A DNA stretch of 39,051 nt, taken from NCBI GenBank assembly GCA_947373945.1, contig CANBZV010000004.1, forward strand, positions 1 to 39,051, read 5' to 3'. Numbering within the stretch: the first letter of the stretch is position 1; each line of letters starts with the position of its first letter. The notes under the pieces are model-generated. The model was given only the letters and a program-made list of their open reading frames with translations. It did no database searches and had not been told where the DNA came from. Source of the stretch: Moraxellaceae bacterium. Lineage in GTDB: Bacteria; Pseudomonadota; Gammaproteobacteria; Pseudomonadales; Moraxellaceae. Position numbers and translations under genes: made by a program. Positions 28,430 through 39,051 of this stretch are shown piece by piece.

Positions 28430-29301
28430 TGATGAATCCAAGAATGATGCAAATTTTAACGGTTGTCCTCGTTGTGCTGACTGTGTTGTCGAGTTCAATT
28501 TATACTATTCGTGAAACTCAGCGTGGCGTTTTGGTACAGTTTGGTGAAATTATCGATGCCGACCTTAAAGCCGGTATTGGCTTCAAGCTGCCATTTATTC
28601 ATGAAGTGCGTAAGTTCGATGCCCGTACTCAAGTGAGTGACTCAGAACGTACCGAATATCTAACGCAAGAAAATAAGTTTTTGATCGTTGATGCCTATGT
28701 GTTATGGAAGGTGGCAAATGTCAAAAAATATTTCACTGTCACAGGTGGCGACAAAAGTAAAGCTGAGTTGTTATTGATGGCACGCGTTAAAGATAGTCTG
28801 AAAAACAAGGTTTCTGAGCGAACGGTACAGGAAGTCGTTGCAGGTCAGCGTGACCAACTGATGTTCGAGTTAACCCAAGATGCCAATAGGATTGCCAAGC
28901 AAGAGTTTGGTATCGAAGTCGTTGATGTGCGGGTGAAGCGTGTGGATTTTCCTGATTCTATTGCCGAGTCGATTTATAACCGCATGCAAACCGAACGTGA
29001 ACGTGAAGCACGTGAATACCGTTCGCAAGGCAATGAATTGGGTGAAACGATCAAGGCTGAAGCAGATCGTGCACAAAAAGTATTGTTGGCTGAAGCTTAT
29101 CGCCAATCAGAAACATTACGTGGCGAAGGTGATGCAACCGCAGCTGCTATTGCCGCCGCAGCATTTAGCAAAGATGCTGAGTTTTATCGTTTTTATCGTT
29201 CTATGCAGGCCTATCGAAACAGCTTTAGCAAGCCGAATGATTTGATGGTGTTAAAAGGCGATAGCGAGTTTTTGCGTTATATGCGCCAGCCGAATAAGTA
29301 A
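28429..29301 (+). CDS. hflC: HflC (FtsH-associated SPFH protein)
   Basis: SPFH protein starting 1 nt overlap with hflK; LKAGIGFKLPFIHEVRKFDAR, YRSQGNELGETIKAEADR. Confidence 0.95.
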   Translation: MMNPRMMQILTVVLVVLTVLSSSIYTIRETQRGVLVQFGEIIDADLKAGIGFKLPFIHEVRKFDARTQVSDSERTEYLTQENKFLIVDAYVLWKVANVKKYFTVTGGDKSKAELLLMARVKDSLKNKVSERTVQEVVAGQRDQLMFELTQDANRIAKQEFGIEVVDVRVKRVDFPDSIAESIYNRMQTEREREAREYRSQGNELGETIKAEADRAQKVLLAEAYRQSETLRGEGDATAAAIAAAAFSKDAEFYRFYRSMQAYRNSFSKPNDLMVLKGDSEFLRYMRQPNK

Positions 29302-29314
29302 TTAACAAGCACGG

Positions 29315-29342
29315 AGCCGCTAATCGGCGGCTTTAACTTTTT
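29315..29342 (+). terminator. Probable terminator downstream of hflC
   Basis: agccgc-taatcg-gcggct followed by ttaacttttt. Confidence 0.6.
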
Positions 29343-29370
29343 GAGGAGCTTTTTTGATGGCTGTTATCGT

Positions 29371-29721
29371 ATGCCGTATCTAATTGCTAAATATCTTATG
29401 ACGGCCGCTGTGGTGGTCATGGTCTCGGAGTTGGCTAAACGCAGTGATAAACTGGGGGCATTGATTGCATCGCTTCCCTTGATCACGGTGTTAACATTAA
29501 TTTGGCTACATTTAGATAATCAGCCGTCAGCCAAAATTGCTAATCATGCTTATTATACTTTTTGGTATGTGATTCCAACATTGCCGATGTTTTTCTTTTT
29601 CCCCCGTTTACTGGAACGCTGGAGTTTTTGGCCGGCATTAGCGGTATTTGTGGTGGCGATGATGATGGTATTTGCGGTTTTTGCCGTGGTTATGAAGCGT
29701 TTTGGCGTGGATTTAATTTAA
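29371..29721 (+). CDS. DUF3147 family membrane protein
   Basis: MPYLIAKYLMTAAVVVMVSELAKRSDKLGALIASLPLITVLTLIWLH; 4 TM helices. ATG 29371 preferred over the TTG at 29341. Confidence 0.8.
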   Translation: MPYLIAKYLMTAAVVVMVSELAKRSDKLGALIASLPLITVLTLIWLHLDNQPSAKIANHAYYTFWYVIPTLPMFFFFPRLLERWSFWPALAVFVVAMMMVFAVFAVVMKRFGVDLI

Positions 29722-29723
29722 TT

Positions 29724-30068
29724 ATGCAAGCCATTTTTATCTTGCTGGTATTTCAGTTGACGGGTGAGCTATGCGTGCAACTGATGCAGTTGCCGTTATC
29801 GGGCAATATCATGGGCATGGTCTTGCTGTTTTTGTTTTTGGTACTACACGGCCGTGTGCCTGAAAGTCTGGCATTTTTTAGTTCTAAGTTTTTACAACAT
29901 CTGGCTCTGTATTTATTACCCGTGTCGGCGGGGGTCATTACGTTATGGCCACTACTGCAGCAGGAAGGTATAACCATTGTTTTGGTGATGATGATTGCTA
30001 CTGTTATTCCGCTAGTGCTGTGCGCATGGCTACTGGACAAATGGCTGCAAAAGGGGCGTGTCAGTTAA
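29724..30068 (+). CDS. CidA/LrgA family membrane protein
   Basis: FQLTGELCVQLMQLPLSGNIMGMVLLFLFL is the CidA/LrgA signature; ATG at 29724 inside the longer listed ORF. Confidence 0.9.
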   Translation: MQAIFILLVFQLTGELCVQLMQLPLSGNIMGMVLLFLFLVLHGRVPESLAFFSSKFLQHLALYLLPVSAGVITLWPLLQQEGITIVLVMMIATVIPLVLCAWLLDKWLQKGRVS

Positions 30069-30760
30069 TGGATAAATTACTCACCTCGCCGTTGTTGTGG
30101 ATGACATTAACGCTGGTTGCCTATGAAGCCGGATTTTGGCTGCATAGGCGGCTGCGTGAGCCGGTGTTAATGCCCCCGATGTTGTTGTCGCTGTCATTAT
30201 TGATCGTCGCTTTAGTGATGGGGCATGTGGATTACCAAACGTATTTTCACGGTAATGCTTTTATTCATTTTTTGTTGGGTACCTCAACGGTGGCATTAGC
30301 AGTGCCGTTATATCAGTCCTTACCACGTTTAAAGGCTGCGATTGTACCGCTCTTGGCGACACTTGTAGTCGGGTCATTGGTGGGTGCGGGACTGGCTATG
30401 TCGTTGGCGTGGGCGGCTCATCTGTCACATAGTAGTGTCTTAGCGTTTGCTACACGGGCGGTGACAACACCCATGGCATTGGGTATTGCCGAGAAAATCC
30501 ATGCACCACTTGCTTTGGCGTCAGCGATTGTGATTGTGTCTGGTTTGGTAGGTGCTATTGCGGCAGAACCACTGCTGAAATTCGTACGTCATGATATGGC
30601 CAAGGGCTTTGCGTTGGGGCTTGCTGCACATGGTGTTGGTACGGCGCGAGCGCTACAAATTAGTCCAACGGCTGGGGCATTTGCAGCGTTAGGCATGAGT
30701 TTGAATGGTATTTTGACCGCGCTGTGGCTGCCAACGGCGATTCGCTGGTGGTTTTCGTGA
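30068..30760 (+). CDS. CidB/LrgB family membrane protein
   Basis: SSVLAFATRAVTTPMALGIAEKIHAPLALASAIVIVSGLVGA, GLAAHGVGTARAL; ATG at 30068 overlapping the LrgA stop. Confidence 0.92.
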   Translation: MDKLLTSPLLWMTLTLVAYEAGFWLHRRLREPVLMPPMLLSLSLLIVALVMGHVDYQTYFHGNAFIHFLLGTSTVALAVPLYQSLPRLKAAIVPLLATLVVGSLVGAGLAMSLAWAAHLSHSSVLAFATRAVTTPMALGIAEKIHAPLALASAIVIVSGLVGAIAAEPLLKFVRHDMAKGFALGLAAHGVGTARALQISPTAGAFAALGMSLNGILTALWLPTAIRWWFS

Positions 30761-30887
30761 TTCATCAAAGAAAACGCAGACCACGAACAACGCTTTGTAG
30801 GCATTTAAAATGAATTTTGCCTACGTCTTAGGCGCTAGAGCGACAAAATACCTGCGTAAAGACGGCAAAAGTGATATTATTAGTCAG

Positions 30888-30911
30888 CCGAGTTCCTACT
30901 CGGTTTTTTTG
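30888..30911 (+). terminator. Intrinsic terminator upstream of hisZ
   Basis: ccgagt-tcct-actcgg followed by ttttttt. Confidence 0.8.
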
Positions 30912-30953
30912 TGTCCAATTGGGGACACGTTCTGATTTAGAGTGAAGTAAAGC

Positions 30954-32123
30954 ATGGTTATGCGTGCCGAAACGTGGTTATTGCCCGATGGTGTCGAAGA
31001 TGTGTTGCCACAAAGCGCCGCACACTTGGAAAAACTGCGTCGTCGTTTGCTTGATATGTTTGCCGCTAGTGGTTACGAGTTGGTTTTTCCTCCGCTAGTC
31101 GAATATATCGAATCCTTGCTCACAGGCTCAGGCCGTGATCTTGATCTCATGACTTTTAAAGTGACCGATCAAATGACCGGGCGTCTAATGGGCGTTCGTG
31201 CTGACATTACTCCGCAAGTAGCGCGTTTGGATGCTCACTGTATCCCTACCGATCATACAGCGCGTTATTGTTATAGTGGTATTGTCTTGAATACCCAACC
31301 ACAAGGTCTGACGACCTGCCGCACACCCATTCAAATTGGTGCCGAACTATATGGTTATGCGGGAGTTGCCGCTGACATTGAAATTATTCAATTGATGCTT
31401 ACGACCTTAACAACATCGGGTGCAACCGAGATTCATCTTGATTTGGGTCATGTGTCGGTATTTCGGGAATTGGCTCAAGCGGCCGAGTTATCGGCGGGCT
31501 TAGAAGCGCAACTATTCGATATTTATCAACGGAAAAGCTTGCCGGAACTTAACGCCTTACTACCTCAATTGCCACATAGTGAATGGTTTGCCGCCCTCGG
31601 TCAGTTGTCTGGTGAAGCTAGTGTTTTAGCCGAAGCACATCAACTATTTGCCGACGTACCTGCGGCTGTGCAAAAAGCATTGGATGATTTGCAATATGTG
31701 GCTCAGGCATTACAACGCTCGCACCCACAAGTGTCTATTTCTGTCGATTTAAGTGAGTTGCGTGGCTATCACTACCATACAGGTTTGGTTTTTGCTGCTT
31801 ACACACCTCATTCAGCCGGAGAAATTGCCAAGGGTGGTCGTTATGATCATATTGGCGAAGCCTTTGGTAGAGCGCGTCCCGCGACGGGTTTTAGCGCCGA
31901 CTTAAAGTCACTGGCCAAGTTTGTGACTAATCAAACCGTGGTAGAAAAGATTTTTGCTCCTGTCAGCCAAGACGGCTCATTACAGGCATTAGTCAAAAAA
32001 TTACGCGAAGAAGGGCGAGTGGTTATTCAGGCGTTACCTGGTGATCACGGCTGCGCTCAAGATTTCGGTTGCCATCAGCATATTGTCTATTGTGATGGTG
32101 CTTGGCTCGTTCAGGTTTTGTAG
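30954..32123 (+). CDS. hisZ: ATP phosphoribosyltransferase regulatory subunit HisZ
   Basis: HisRS-like paralogue: LPDGVEDVLPQSAAHLEKLRRRLLDMF, FRVRADITPQVAR-type motif, YYHTGLVFAAY; adjacent to purA as in Pseudomonadales. Confidence 0.93.
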   Translation: MVMRAETWLLPDGVEDVLPQSAAHLEKLRRRLLDMFAASGYELVFPPLVEYIESLLTGSGRDLDLMTFKVTDQMTGRLMGVRADITPQVARLDAHCIPTDHTARYCYSGIVLNTQPQGLTTCRTPIQIGAELYGYAGVAADIEIIQLMLTTLTTSGATEIHLDLGHVSVFRELAQAAELSAGLEAQLFDIYQRKSLPELNALLPQLPHSEWFAALGQLSGEASVLAEAHQLFADVPAAVQKALDDLQYVAQALQRSHPQVSISVDLSELRGYHYHTGLVFAAYTPHSAGEIAKGGRYDHIGEAFGRARPATGFSADLKSLAKFVTNQTVVEKIFAPVSQDGSLQALVKKLREEGRVVIQALPGDHGCAQDFGCHQHIVYCDGAWLVQVL

Positions 32124-32156
32124 ACGTTTTTTTGAATTTCTTATTGTCGGATATAA

Positions 32157-33506
<1,350 letters not shown>

Positions 33507-33520
33507 TATGATTGGCTAAA

Positions 33521-33560
33521 AAGCCCTGCTGTATGCCTGTACAGCGGGGCTTTTTTTTGA
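33521..33560 (+). terminator. Intrinsic terminator downstream of purA
   Basis: aagccctgctgt-N-acagcggggctt followed by tttttt. Confidence 0.92.
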
Positions 33561-33837
33561 CTGAAATAACGTGTGTCACATTAGCATAGCTTAAGGCTAG
33601 ACATTATTCATTAAGACGGTCTTTCACTATCCTGTCATCATAGGATTTTCCGGATACAGTCAGGGGGACTTGCATTGTGCAAGATACTGTCCACAATGTT
33701 AATGGATGTTAGCGAATAATTTTTCATCACTGCGAGAAGTTTTAGCCTGGGTTTGTAGCGCGCAGACTTCCTGCAATTGAATGACATGGCTATTGGAATT
33801 CTAGGATGAGGTAAGGGCAGGGAGGTCGTGTATTAAC

Positions 33838-34062
33838 ATGCTTACAATGAGTGCTCTTACTTTCGGCGATCGTGTTGGTTATTTCGTGTCGCCTGCCTTT
33901 CCTTCAACACACTCCCAGCAATTGAAGGGGGATCTCCCTCTGCAATTTGGCCTGACTCCACATGACTATGTTGGCGCACTGCCATTACCAGATGGCAGTT
34001 GTACTTCTGCAATACAAGTCGTCTACACAATTGACCTGAGCCTGATAACGAGGTTTAGATGA
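33838..34062 (+). CDS. Hypothetical short ORF overlapping the YfiR-like start (weak)
   Basis: 74-codon ORF whose stop overlaps the next start as ATGA; no recognised domain. Confidence 0.25.
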   Translation: MLTMSALTFGDRVGYFVSPAFPSTHSQQLKGDLPLQFGLTPHDYVGALPLPDGSCTSAIQVVYTIDLSLITRFR

Positions 34063-34610
34063 ATATTGTCAGGCTCACCGCAATTTATATCACTCTGATG
34101 GGGTGGGCCGCCATGGCATGGGCCGAAGATGCCAGCAGCGATATGGCAAATCATGTCAAAGCAGCTTATTTGTTGAAATTTGCCTCTTATGTTGAGTGGC
34201 CAGTGAGTTCTTTCCCGCAAGACAGTACCCCTGTGACCATTGGTATTATTGGCTCTGACCAGATAGCTATGGCATTAGGCAAGTTAAGTATTAATAATCT
34301 GGTCAATAACCGGGTTGTACGTGTCAAGCAATTAAAAACAGGTGAGCCAATAACGGGTGTGCAAGTTTTGTTCATCGGTTGGCAAGAGCAGGAGCGGCTT
34401 AAGCAGTGTCTGGATGATATACAGTCACAACCTATTTTAACGGTGTCCGAACGGAAGGGTGCGCTTAGCGTAGGTAGTGTCATCAACTTTTTGTCAGAAG
34501 ATGACCGTATCCGTTTCGAAGTGTCAGTCTCGAGTGCTGAGCGTAATGGGCTGAAAATTAGTGCCAGATTACTGGGAGTGGCACAAAAAGTCGAAGGAAG
34601 ACGGCCATGA
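34059..34610 (+). CDS. YfiR family (DUF4154) periplasmic protein
   Basis: Signal peptide; [41 protein letters not shown] ... VLFIG ... [28 protein letters not shown] is the DUF4154/YfiR signature. Confidence 0.92.
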   Translation: MNIVRLTAIYITLMGWAAMAWAEDASSDMANHVKAAYLLKFASYVEWPVSSFPQDSTPVTIGIIGSDQIAMALGKLSINNLVNNRVVRVKQLKTGEPITGVQVLFIGWQEQERLKQCLDDIQSQPILTVSERKGALSVGSVINFLSEDDRIRFEVSVSSAERNGLKISARLLGVAQKVEGRRP

Positions 34611-37390
34611 TGTTTAATTTTCAACTGCGCTCGGTTCGACACAAACTGTTATTGATAGTTTTAGTGGCAAATTTTTGTACGCTCGTTGTCGCCAGTGGTG
34701 CCTTGCTATACCACGATCTGATGGCTGACCGGACGAAAACAGCGACAGAACTAACTGCGCTTGCGGGTATCTTAGGTCAAGGCAGCTCTACCGCGCTGGA
34801 GTTTGATGATCCTCGTGTTGCTAATGAAAATCTCGCTATGCTACGGGCGAACAATAATATTGTTTCTGCCGCCATTTATACCAGTAAAGGTGCATTATTT
34901 GCGCTATATAACCGTGATCCGGCATCAAAAGACAAGCAGGCAACACCAGAACAGGAGGGCTTCAGATTTGCTGGTGAGGAGTTAGTTGTATTCAAACACA
35001 TTGATAAGTCGGGTGAAATGCTAGGTACAGTCTATATCAAAGAGCACTATGCACTATTTCTTTGGCTTCGCGATTATCTCGTGATTCTTGGGGGCGTTCT
35101 GCTTGTCAGCCTGTTGCTTGGGTTACTCATTTCATCACGCTTGCAGCGCTGGATTTCCGGCCCTATACAGGCGGTTAGCCTACTGGCGGCACAAGTGATG
35201 GCTCAACGTAATTATCGTTTGCGGGCAATCAAGACAACTGAGGATGAAATTGGAGATTTAGCTGACTCTTTCAATGGCATGTTGCAAACGCTGGAGCACG
35301 AAATTGCTGAACGAGGCAGCGCTGAACAAGCCGTGCGAACACTTAATGCTGAATTGGAGCAACGTGTGGTGGAACGTACTGCGGCTCTGGAAATTGCCAA
35401 TAAGGAGCTCGTCAACCGTACAGAAGAAGCTGAAGCCGCCAATCGAGCCAAAGCGGAGTTTCTGGCTAATATGAGCCATGAGATTCGTACCCCTATGAAC
35501 GCCATTCTCGGGCTTGCCTATTTACTCAATCAACGGCAACTGGCGGGTGATGCGTCCGAATTAGTGAAGAAAATTCATAATGCTGGCCATTCACTTCAGG
35601 CAATTATCAACGACATTCTTGATTTTTCTAAGATAGAGGCAGGGCGGCTGGAGATCGAAAATGCGCCTTTGCAAATGGGCAATGTCCTCGACAATTTGGC
35701 CAGTATTATGGGGGCAAATGCTGGAGGTAAAGATCTGGAGCTAGTAATAGCGCCATTACCAAATATTGGTGGGCAATTGTTGGGGGATGCGCTCAGGCTA
35801 GAGCAGATTTTGATTAATTTGACAGGCAACGCTATTAAATTTACTGATCATGGTGTGATCAAGGTGAGTATTAGTCTGCTGGCGCGGGATGGCAAGACAG
35901 TTATTTTGCGCTTTGCCGTTAGCGATTCTGGAATAGGTATTCCTCCGGAGAAGCAGGCCCATATTTTTACCGCCTTTTCACAAGCGGATACGTCAACGAC
36001 CCGGCGTTTTGGCGGAACGGGTCTGGGATTGACTATTTGTCGGCATTTGGTTAGTAAAATGGGTGGAGAAATTGGTGTAATCAGCGAGCCTGGAAAAGGC
36101 AGCGAGTTCTGGTTTACTGTCCCTTTTGACTGGCGTGCGATGACTGAGTGCGCACCGGTTGAATTGACAGGGCTTGATATACTCATTGCTGATGATAGCG
36201 AAATTGCTCGTGCTAATCTGGCGTTATCGGTTCAGTCAGTCGGCTGGAGTGCAACTCAGGCAGCATCAGGCGAAGAAGCTGTTCAAAAGGTAAAAGCCAA
36301 GTTCGAAAATCATGGCTGTTATGATGTGCTATTGCTCGATTGGAAGATGCCCGGCATAGATGGCTTAACTGCGGCAAGTATGATTCGCCGTAACTATCAA
36401 GGGCATAGACCACCGATCGTGCTTATGGTGACAGCGTTCTCGCACGATGAATTACTTAAACAACCCAATATTGATTACGTAGATGGTGTCCTTACCAAGC
36501 CCGTGACAAGTTCATCGATTTATAACAGTGTTGCCGAGGCACTACAGCGACTTGGTCGCAGCAGTATGAAAAATAAGCTTGTGTCTGCACAGAATGACAA
36601 ACGCATTGCTGGTGTGCGCGTGCTTGCGGTAGATGATAGTGATATTAATCGGGAGGTCGCTCGGCGTATCCTCGAAGGTGAAGGTGCAATCGTTAGTTTG
36701 GCAAGTGACGGCGAAGCTGCAGTGTCGTGGTTGCGGGATAACGTTTCCGCGGTTGATATTGTGCTCATGGATGTGCAAATGCCGATTATGGATGGCTATG
36801 AGGCAACTCGTCTATTACGTACACTTCCGCAGTTTACTGATTTACCCGTTGTTGCACTAACGGCTGGCGCATTCAAAGCACAACAAGATGCTGCACGTGA
36901 TGCTGGCATGAATGCGTTTGTAGCCAAACCATTCAATGTTGAGGATTTAATAGCGACTATCCAGCGTCTGACGCATGTTCAAGAAAAAACGGTGATAACG
37001 GTGACCAAGGATGTAACATCTGACGATATAACGCCAGAGCCGCCCTCCCAAAACAAGCAGCTTTCGGGGCTTGATGTTGATAAAGGATTAAAAATATGGG
37101 GGGATGCAGGAGCCTATAGAGAGTTCCTGCTCAAGTTTACTATTGATTACGCTGATTGCCAGAAGCGGCTGAACACGTATTACACTGAGGGTAGCTATGA
37201 TGAGGCTCGGGCTTTAATTCACGAGTTAAAAGGCGTAGCGGGTAATTTAGCACTGATAAATATTGTCAGTTGCGCGAAAGAGATTGAAGAGGCTAACAAA
37301 GAAGTTGTTGAAACTCCAATTGACGCCTTGAAACGATTACAGTCAGCTCTCGAAACAGCATTTACGTCAATTGCTGTGTATATTGAATAA
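34607..37390 (+). CDS. Hybrid sensor histidine kinase: CHASE8-like sensor, HAMP, HisKA, HATPase, REC, REC, Hpt
   Basis: YfiN-like periplasmic segment ([34 protein letters not shown]); [39 protein letters not shown]1 ([19 protein letters not shown]); REC2 ([25 protein letters not shown]); Hpt [11 protein letters not shown]. Confidence 0.95.
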   Translation: MMFNFQLRSVRHKLLLIVLVANFCTLVVASGALLYHDLMADRTKTATELTALAGILGQGSSTALEFDDPRVANENLAMLRANNNIVSAAIYTSKGALFALYNRDPASKDKQATPEQEGFRFAGEELVVFKHIDKSGEMLGTVYIKEHYALFLWLRDYLVILGGVLLVSLLLGLLISSRLQRWISGPIQAVSLLAAQVMAQRNYRLRAIKTTEDEIGDLADSFNGMLQTLEHEIAERGSAEQAVRTLNAELEQRVVERTAALEIANKELVNRTEEAEAANRAKAEFLANMSHEIRTPMNAILGLAYLLNQRQLAGDASELVKKIHNAGHSLQAIINDILDFSKIEAGRLEIENAPLQMGNVLDNLASIMGANAGGKDLELVIAPLPNIGGQLLGDALRLEQILINLTGNAIKFTDHGVIKVSISLLARDGKTVILRFAVSDSGIGIPPEKQAHIFTAFSQADTSTTRRFGGTGLGLTICRHLVSKMGGEIGVISEPGKGSEFWFTVPFDWRAMTECAPVELTGLDILIADDSEIARANLALSVQSVGWSATQAASGEEAVQKVKAKFENHGCYDVLLLDWKMPGIDGLTAASMIRRNYQGHRPPIVLMVTAFSHDELLKQPNIDYVDGVLTKPVTSSSIYNSVAEALQRLGRSSMKNKLVSAQNDKRIAGVRVLAVDDSDINREVARRILEGEGAIVSLASDGEAAVSWLRDNVSAVDIVLMDVQMPIMDGYEATRLLRTLPQFTDLPVVALTAGAFKAQQDAARDAGMNAFVAKPFNVEDLIATIQRLTHVQEKTVITVTKDVTSDDITPEPPSQNKQLSGLDVDKGLKIWGDAGAYREFLLKFTIDYADCQKRLNTYYTEGSYDEARALIHELKGVAGNLALINIVSCAKEIEEANKEVVETPIDALKRLQSALETAFTSIAVYIE

Positions 37391-37417
37391 CTTCATTAAT
37401 AAAATAGAGCAATCATT

Positions 37418-38074
37418 ATGTTTGATAAAAAAATGCCTGAAGCTTGGCGAGTCTTGCGTATTCAATCCGAGCTTGTTGATGGCATTGAGCATTTAGTTAA
37501 AATTCAATGTGCCGTTAATATTTTTGGCAGTGCCCGACTAGACGAAACAAGTCCGTATTATGCAGAAGCAGAAAAGTTAGGTTGTTTGTTATCTCAAGCA
37601 GGTCTGGTTGTCACTACCGGAGGCGGGCCGGGTATTATGGAAGCAGCCAATAAAGGCGCTTTTCAAAATGGCAGTTTATCGATTGGTTTGAATATTACAT
37701 TACCTCATGAACAAAAACCGAATAGATATCAGGATATTAGCCTGAGTTTTCGCTATTTTTTTGTTCGTAAGTTTATGTTTATGAAGCATGCGGTTGCGTT
37801 TGCTATTTTCCCTGGAGGTTTTGGCACGCTGGATGAAACCTTTGAAGCACTGACCCTGATTCAGACTGAAAAAAGTGAACCATTTCCAGTGGTGTTAATT
37901 GGCAAGGATTATTGGCAGGGCCTGATCACGTGGTTAAGGCAGACCGCATTAGCTAAAGGCTGCATTAATGAAGTTGACATGGATTTAATTACCTTGGTTG
38001 ATAGCGCTGATGAAGCAGCTCATATTATTATTCAGCATTACCGTAAATATGTGGCTAGCCAAGTGGATGCCTAA
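37418..38074 (+). CDS. LOG family protein (TIGR00730-like; putative Rossmann-fold nucleotide phosphoribohydrolase)
   Basis: GGGPGIMEAANKGA and PGGFGTLDE motifs. Confidence 0.9.
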   Translation: MFDKKMPEAWRVLRIQSELVDGIEHLVKIQCAVNIFGSARLDETSPYYAEAEKLGCLLSQAGLVVTTGGGPGIMEAANKGAFQNGSLSIGLNITLPHEQKPNRYQDISLSFRYFFVRKFMFMKHAVAFAIFPGGFGTLDETFEALTLIQTEKSEPFPVVLIGKDYWQGLITWLRQTALAKGCINEVDMDLITLVDSADEAAHIIIQHYRKYVASQVDA

Positions 38075-38550
38075 TGCACATTACTATTGATATTCAAAAG
38101 CAGCTGTTAACTGTATACGATGCCGATATCATCTATCGTCAATATCCTATTTCTTCTGCCGCCAAAGGTGTAGGAGAGCAAAGTGGCAGCGAGCAAACTC
38201 CCCGTGGACTGCATATTATTCGTGCCAAAATTGGTGCGAATAAACCCATTAATAGCGTGTTTAAGGGGCGTCGTCCGACAGGGGAGATTTATTCACCTGA
38301 ACTAGCCAAACAGTTCCCCCTCCGAGATTGGATTTTAACGCGCATATTATGGCTGTCAGGCTGCGAGGTGGGTAAAAACCGTTTAGGGAACTGTGACTCT
38401 ATGCGTCGTTATATTTACATTCATGGCACTCCCGATACCGAGCCAATGGGTGTACCTGCCTCCCATGGCTGCATTCGTATGCATAACAGCGACATAGCAG
38501 ATTTATTTACTCTGACGCCGCTTTATACAACCGTTTTTATACAAGAGTAA
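38074..38550 (+). CDS. YkuD-type L,D-transpeptidase/L,D-carboxypeptidase family protein without evident signal peptide
   Basis: YkuD motif IHGTP...SHGCIRMHNSDIADLF; N-terminus MHITIDIQKQLLTVYD begins directly with the catalytic fold. Confidence 0.88.
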   Translation: MHITIDIQKQLLTVYDADIIYRQYPISSAAKGVGEQSGSEQTPRGLHIIRAKIGANKPINSVFKGRRPTGEIYSPELAKQFPLRDWILTRILWLSGCEVGKNRLGNCDSMRRYIYIHGTPDTEPMGVPASHGCIRMHNSDIADLFTLTPLYTTVFIQE

Positions 38551-38693
38551 TGATTAGACATTAGCTGTAGAAAAAATAAACGACAATAGTTACGTGTAAG
38601 TAGTGTGGCTGACTGAACTAAAGCGATTGATGGAAGGGTTTGTTTATATTTGACTTTTTTTTGTGCAAACGAAATGAAATCGTCAAAAAAGTT

Positions 38694-38721
38694 TTGACAA
38701 GCAAATATAAGTCTCTATAAT
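38694..38721 (+). promoter_or_regulatory. Sigma-70 promoter of the tRNA operon
   Basis: TTGACA-16 bp-TATAAT, followed by GC-rich gcaccccacacc. Confidence 0.88.
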
Positions 38722-38743
38722 GCACCCCACACCGAGAGACGAT

Positions 38744-38819
38744 GGGTGCTTAGCTCAGCTGGGAGAGCATCGCCCTTACAAGGCGAGGGTCGTGGGTTCG
38801 ATCCCCTCAGCACCCACCA
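38744..38819 (+). tRNA. tRNA-Val (anticodon TAC)
   Basis: Acceptor GGGTGCT/AGCACCC, anticodon arm TCGCC-CTTACAA-GGCGA, TpsiC GGTTCGATCC, encoded CCA. Confidence 0.97.
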
Positions 38820-38839
38820 TATCGTTCTCAAGTGACTAC

Positions 38840-38916
38840 GCAGCGGTAGTTCAGTCGGTTAGAATACCGGCCTGTCACGCCGGGGGTCGCGGGTTCGAGT
38901 CCCGTCCGCTGCGCCA
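38840..38916 (+). tRNA. tRNA-Asp (anticodon GTC)
   Basis: Acceptor GCAGCGG/CCGCTGC, anticodon arm CCGGC-CTGTCAC-GCCGG, TpsiC GGTTCGAGTCC, encoded CCA. Confidence 0.97.
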
Positions 38917-38949
38917 TATCGAAGTTTAGCATGTTCTAGACTTTTCAAT

Positions 38950-38984
38950 AAAGCCTTGATTCTTATGGAGTCAGGGCTTTTTTG
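38950..38984 (+). terminator. Intrinsic terminator of tRNA operon
   Basis: aagccttgattc-ttatg-gagtcagggctt followed by ttttg; wobble pairs in stem. Confidence 0.82.
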
Positions 38985-39051
38985 TTTCGGTAATAATTCT
39001 ACGTAGTCTTAAAAGCATGACTAGTAACAATTGGGTAGTTCTATTGCCCAA

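Noticed and set aside
34187-34642. 151-aa minus-strand ORF
   Set aside because: Antisense to the YfiR-like gene; no recognisable domain.

Overview
Gammaproteobacterial chromosome segment, Moraxellaceae/Pseudomonadales-like by gene content and order. It is mostly core genome. The backbone is queG <-> nnrE/D-tsaE-amiB/C-mutL ... miaA-hfq ... hflX-hflK-hflC ... hisZ-purA. This classical superoperon is interrupted by two minus-strand genes (a lipoprotein and a START-domain protein) and by a DUF3147-LrgA-LrgB cassette. Other modules are an SDR / LolA-like / sterol-desaturase cassette, a 3-mercaptopyruvate-type sulfurtransferase, a small cytochrome c, a large BACON/beta-propeller lipoprotein, greB, alkA, ntrBC, a DUF4105 plus tandem DUF3015 envelope locus, a YfiR / CHASE8 hybrid-kinase pair, a LOG-family protein, a signal-peptide-less YkuD L,D-transpeptidase-like protein, and a tRNA-Val/tRNA-Asp operon. 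I did not see a CRISPR array, transposase, prophage or obvious defence system. The most notable observations are: a decayed partial duplicate of the sulfurtransferase 3' end flanking the cytochrome c gene; an NtrC-type operator plus a near-consensus sigma-54 promoter directly upstream of ntrBC without glnA; a YfiR homologue coupled to a phosphorelay kinase instead of a GGDEF protein; tandem DUF3015 genes with a patch that looks gene-converted; and a probably cytoplasmic YkuD enzyme. All family assignments come from reading motifs by eye; no database search was run.
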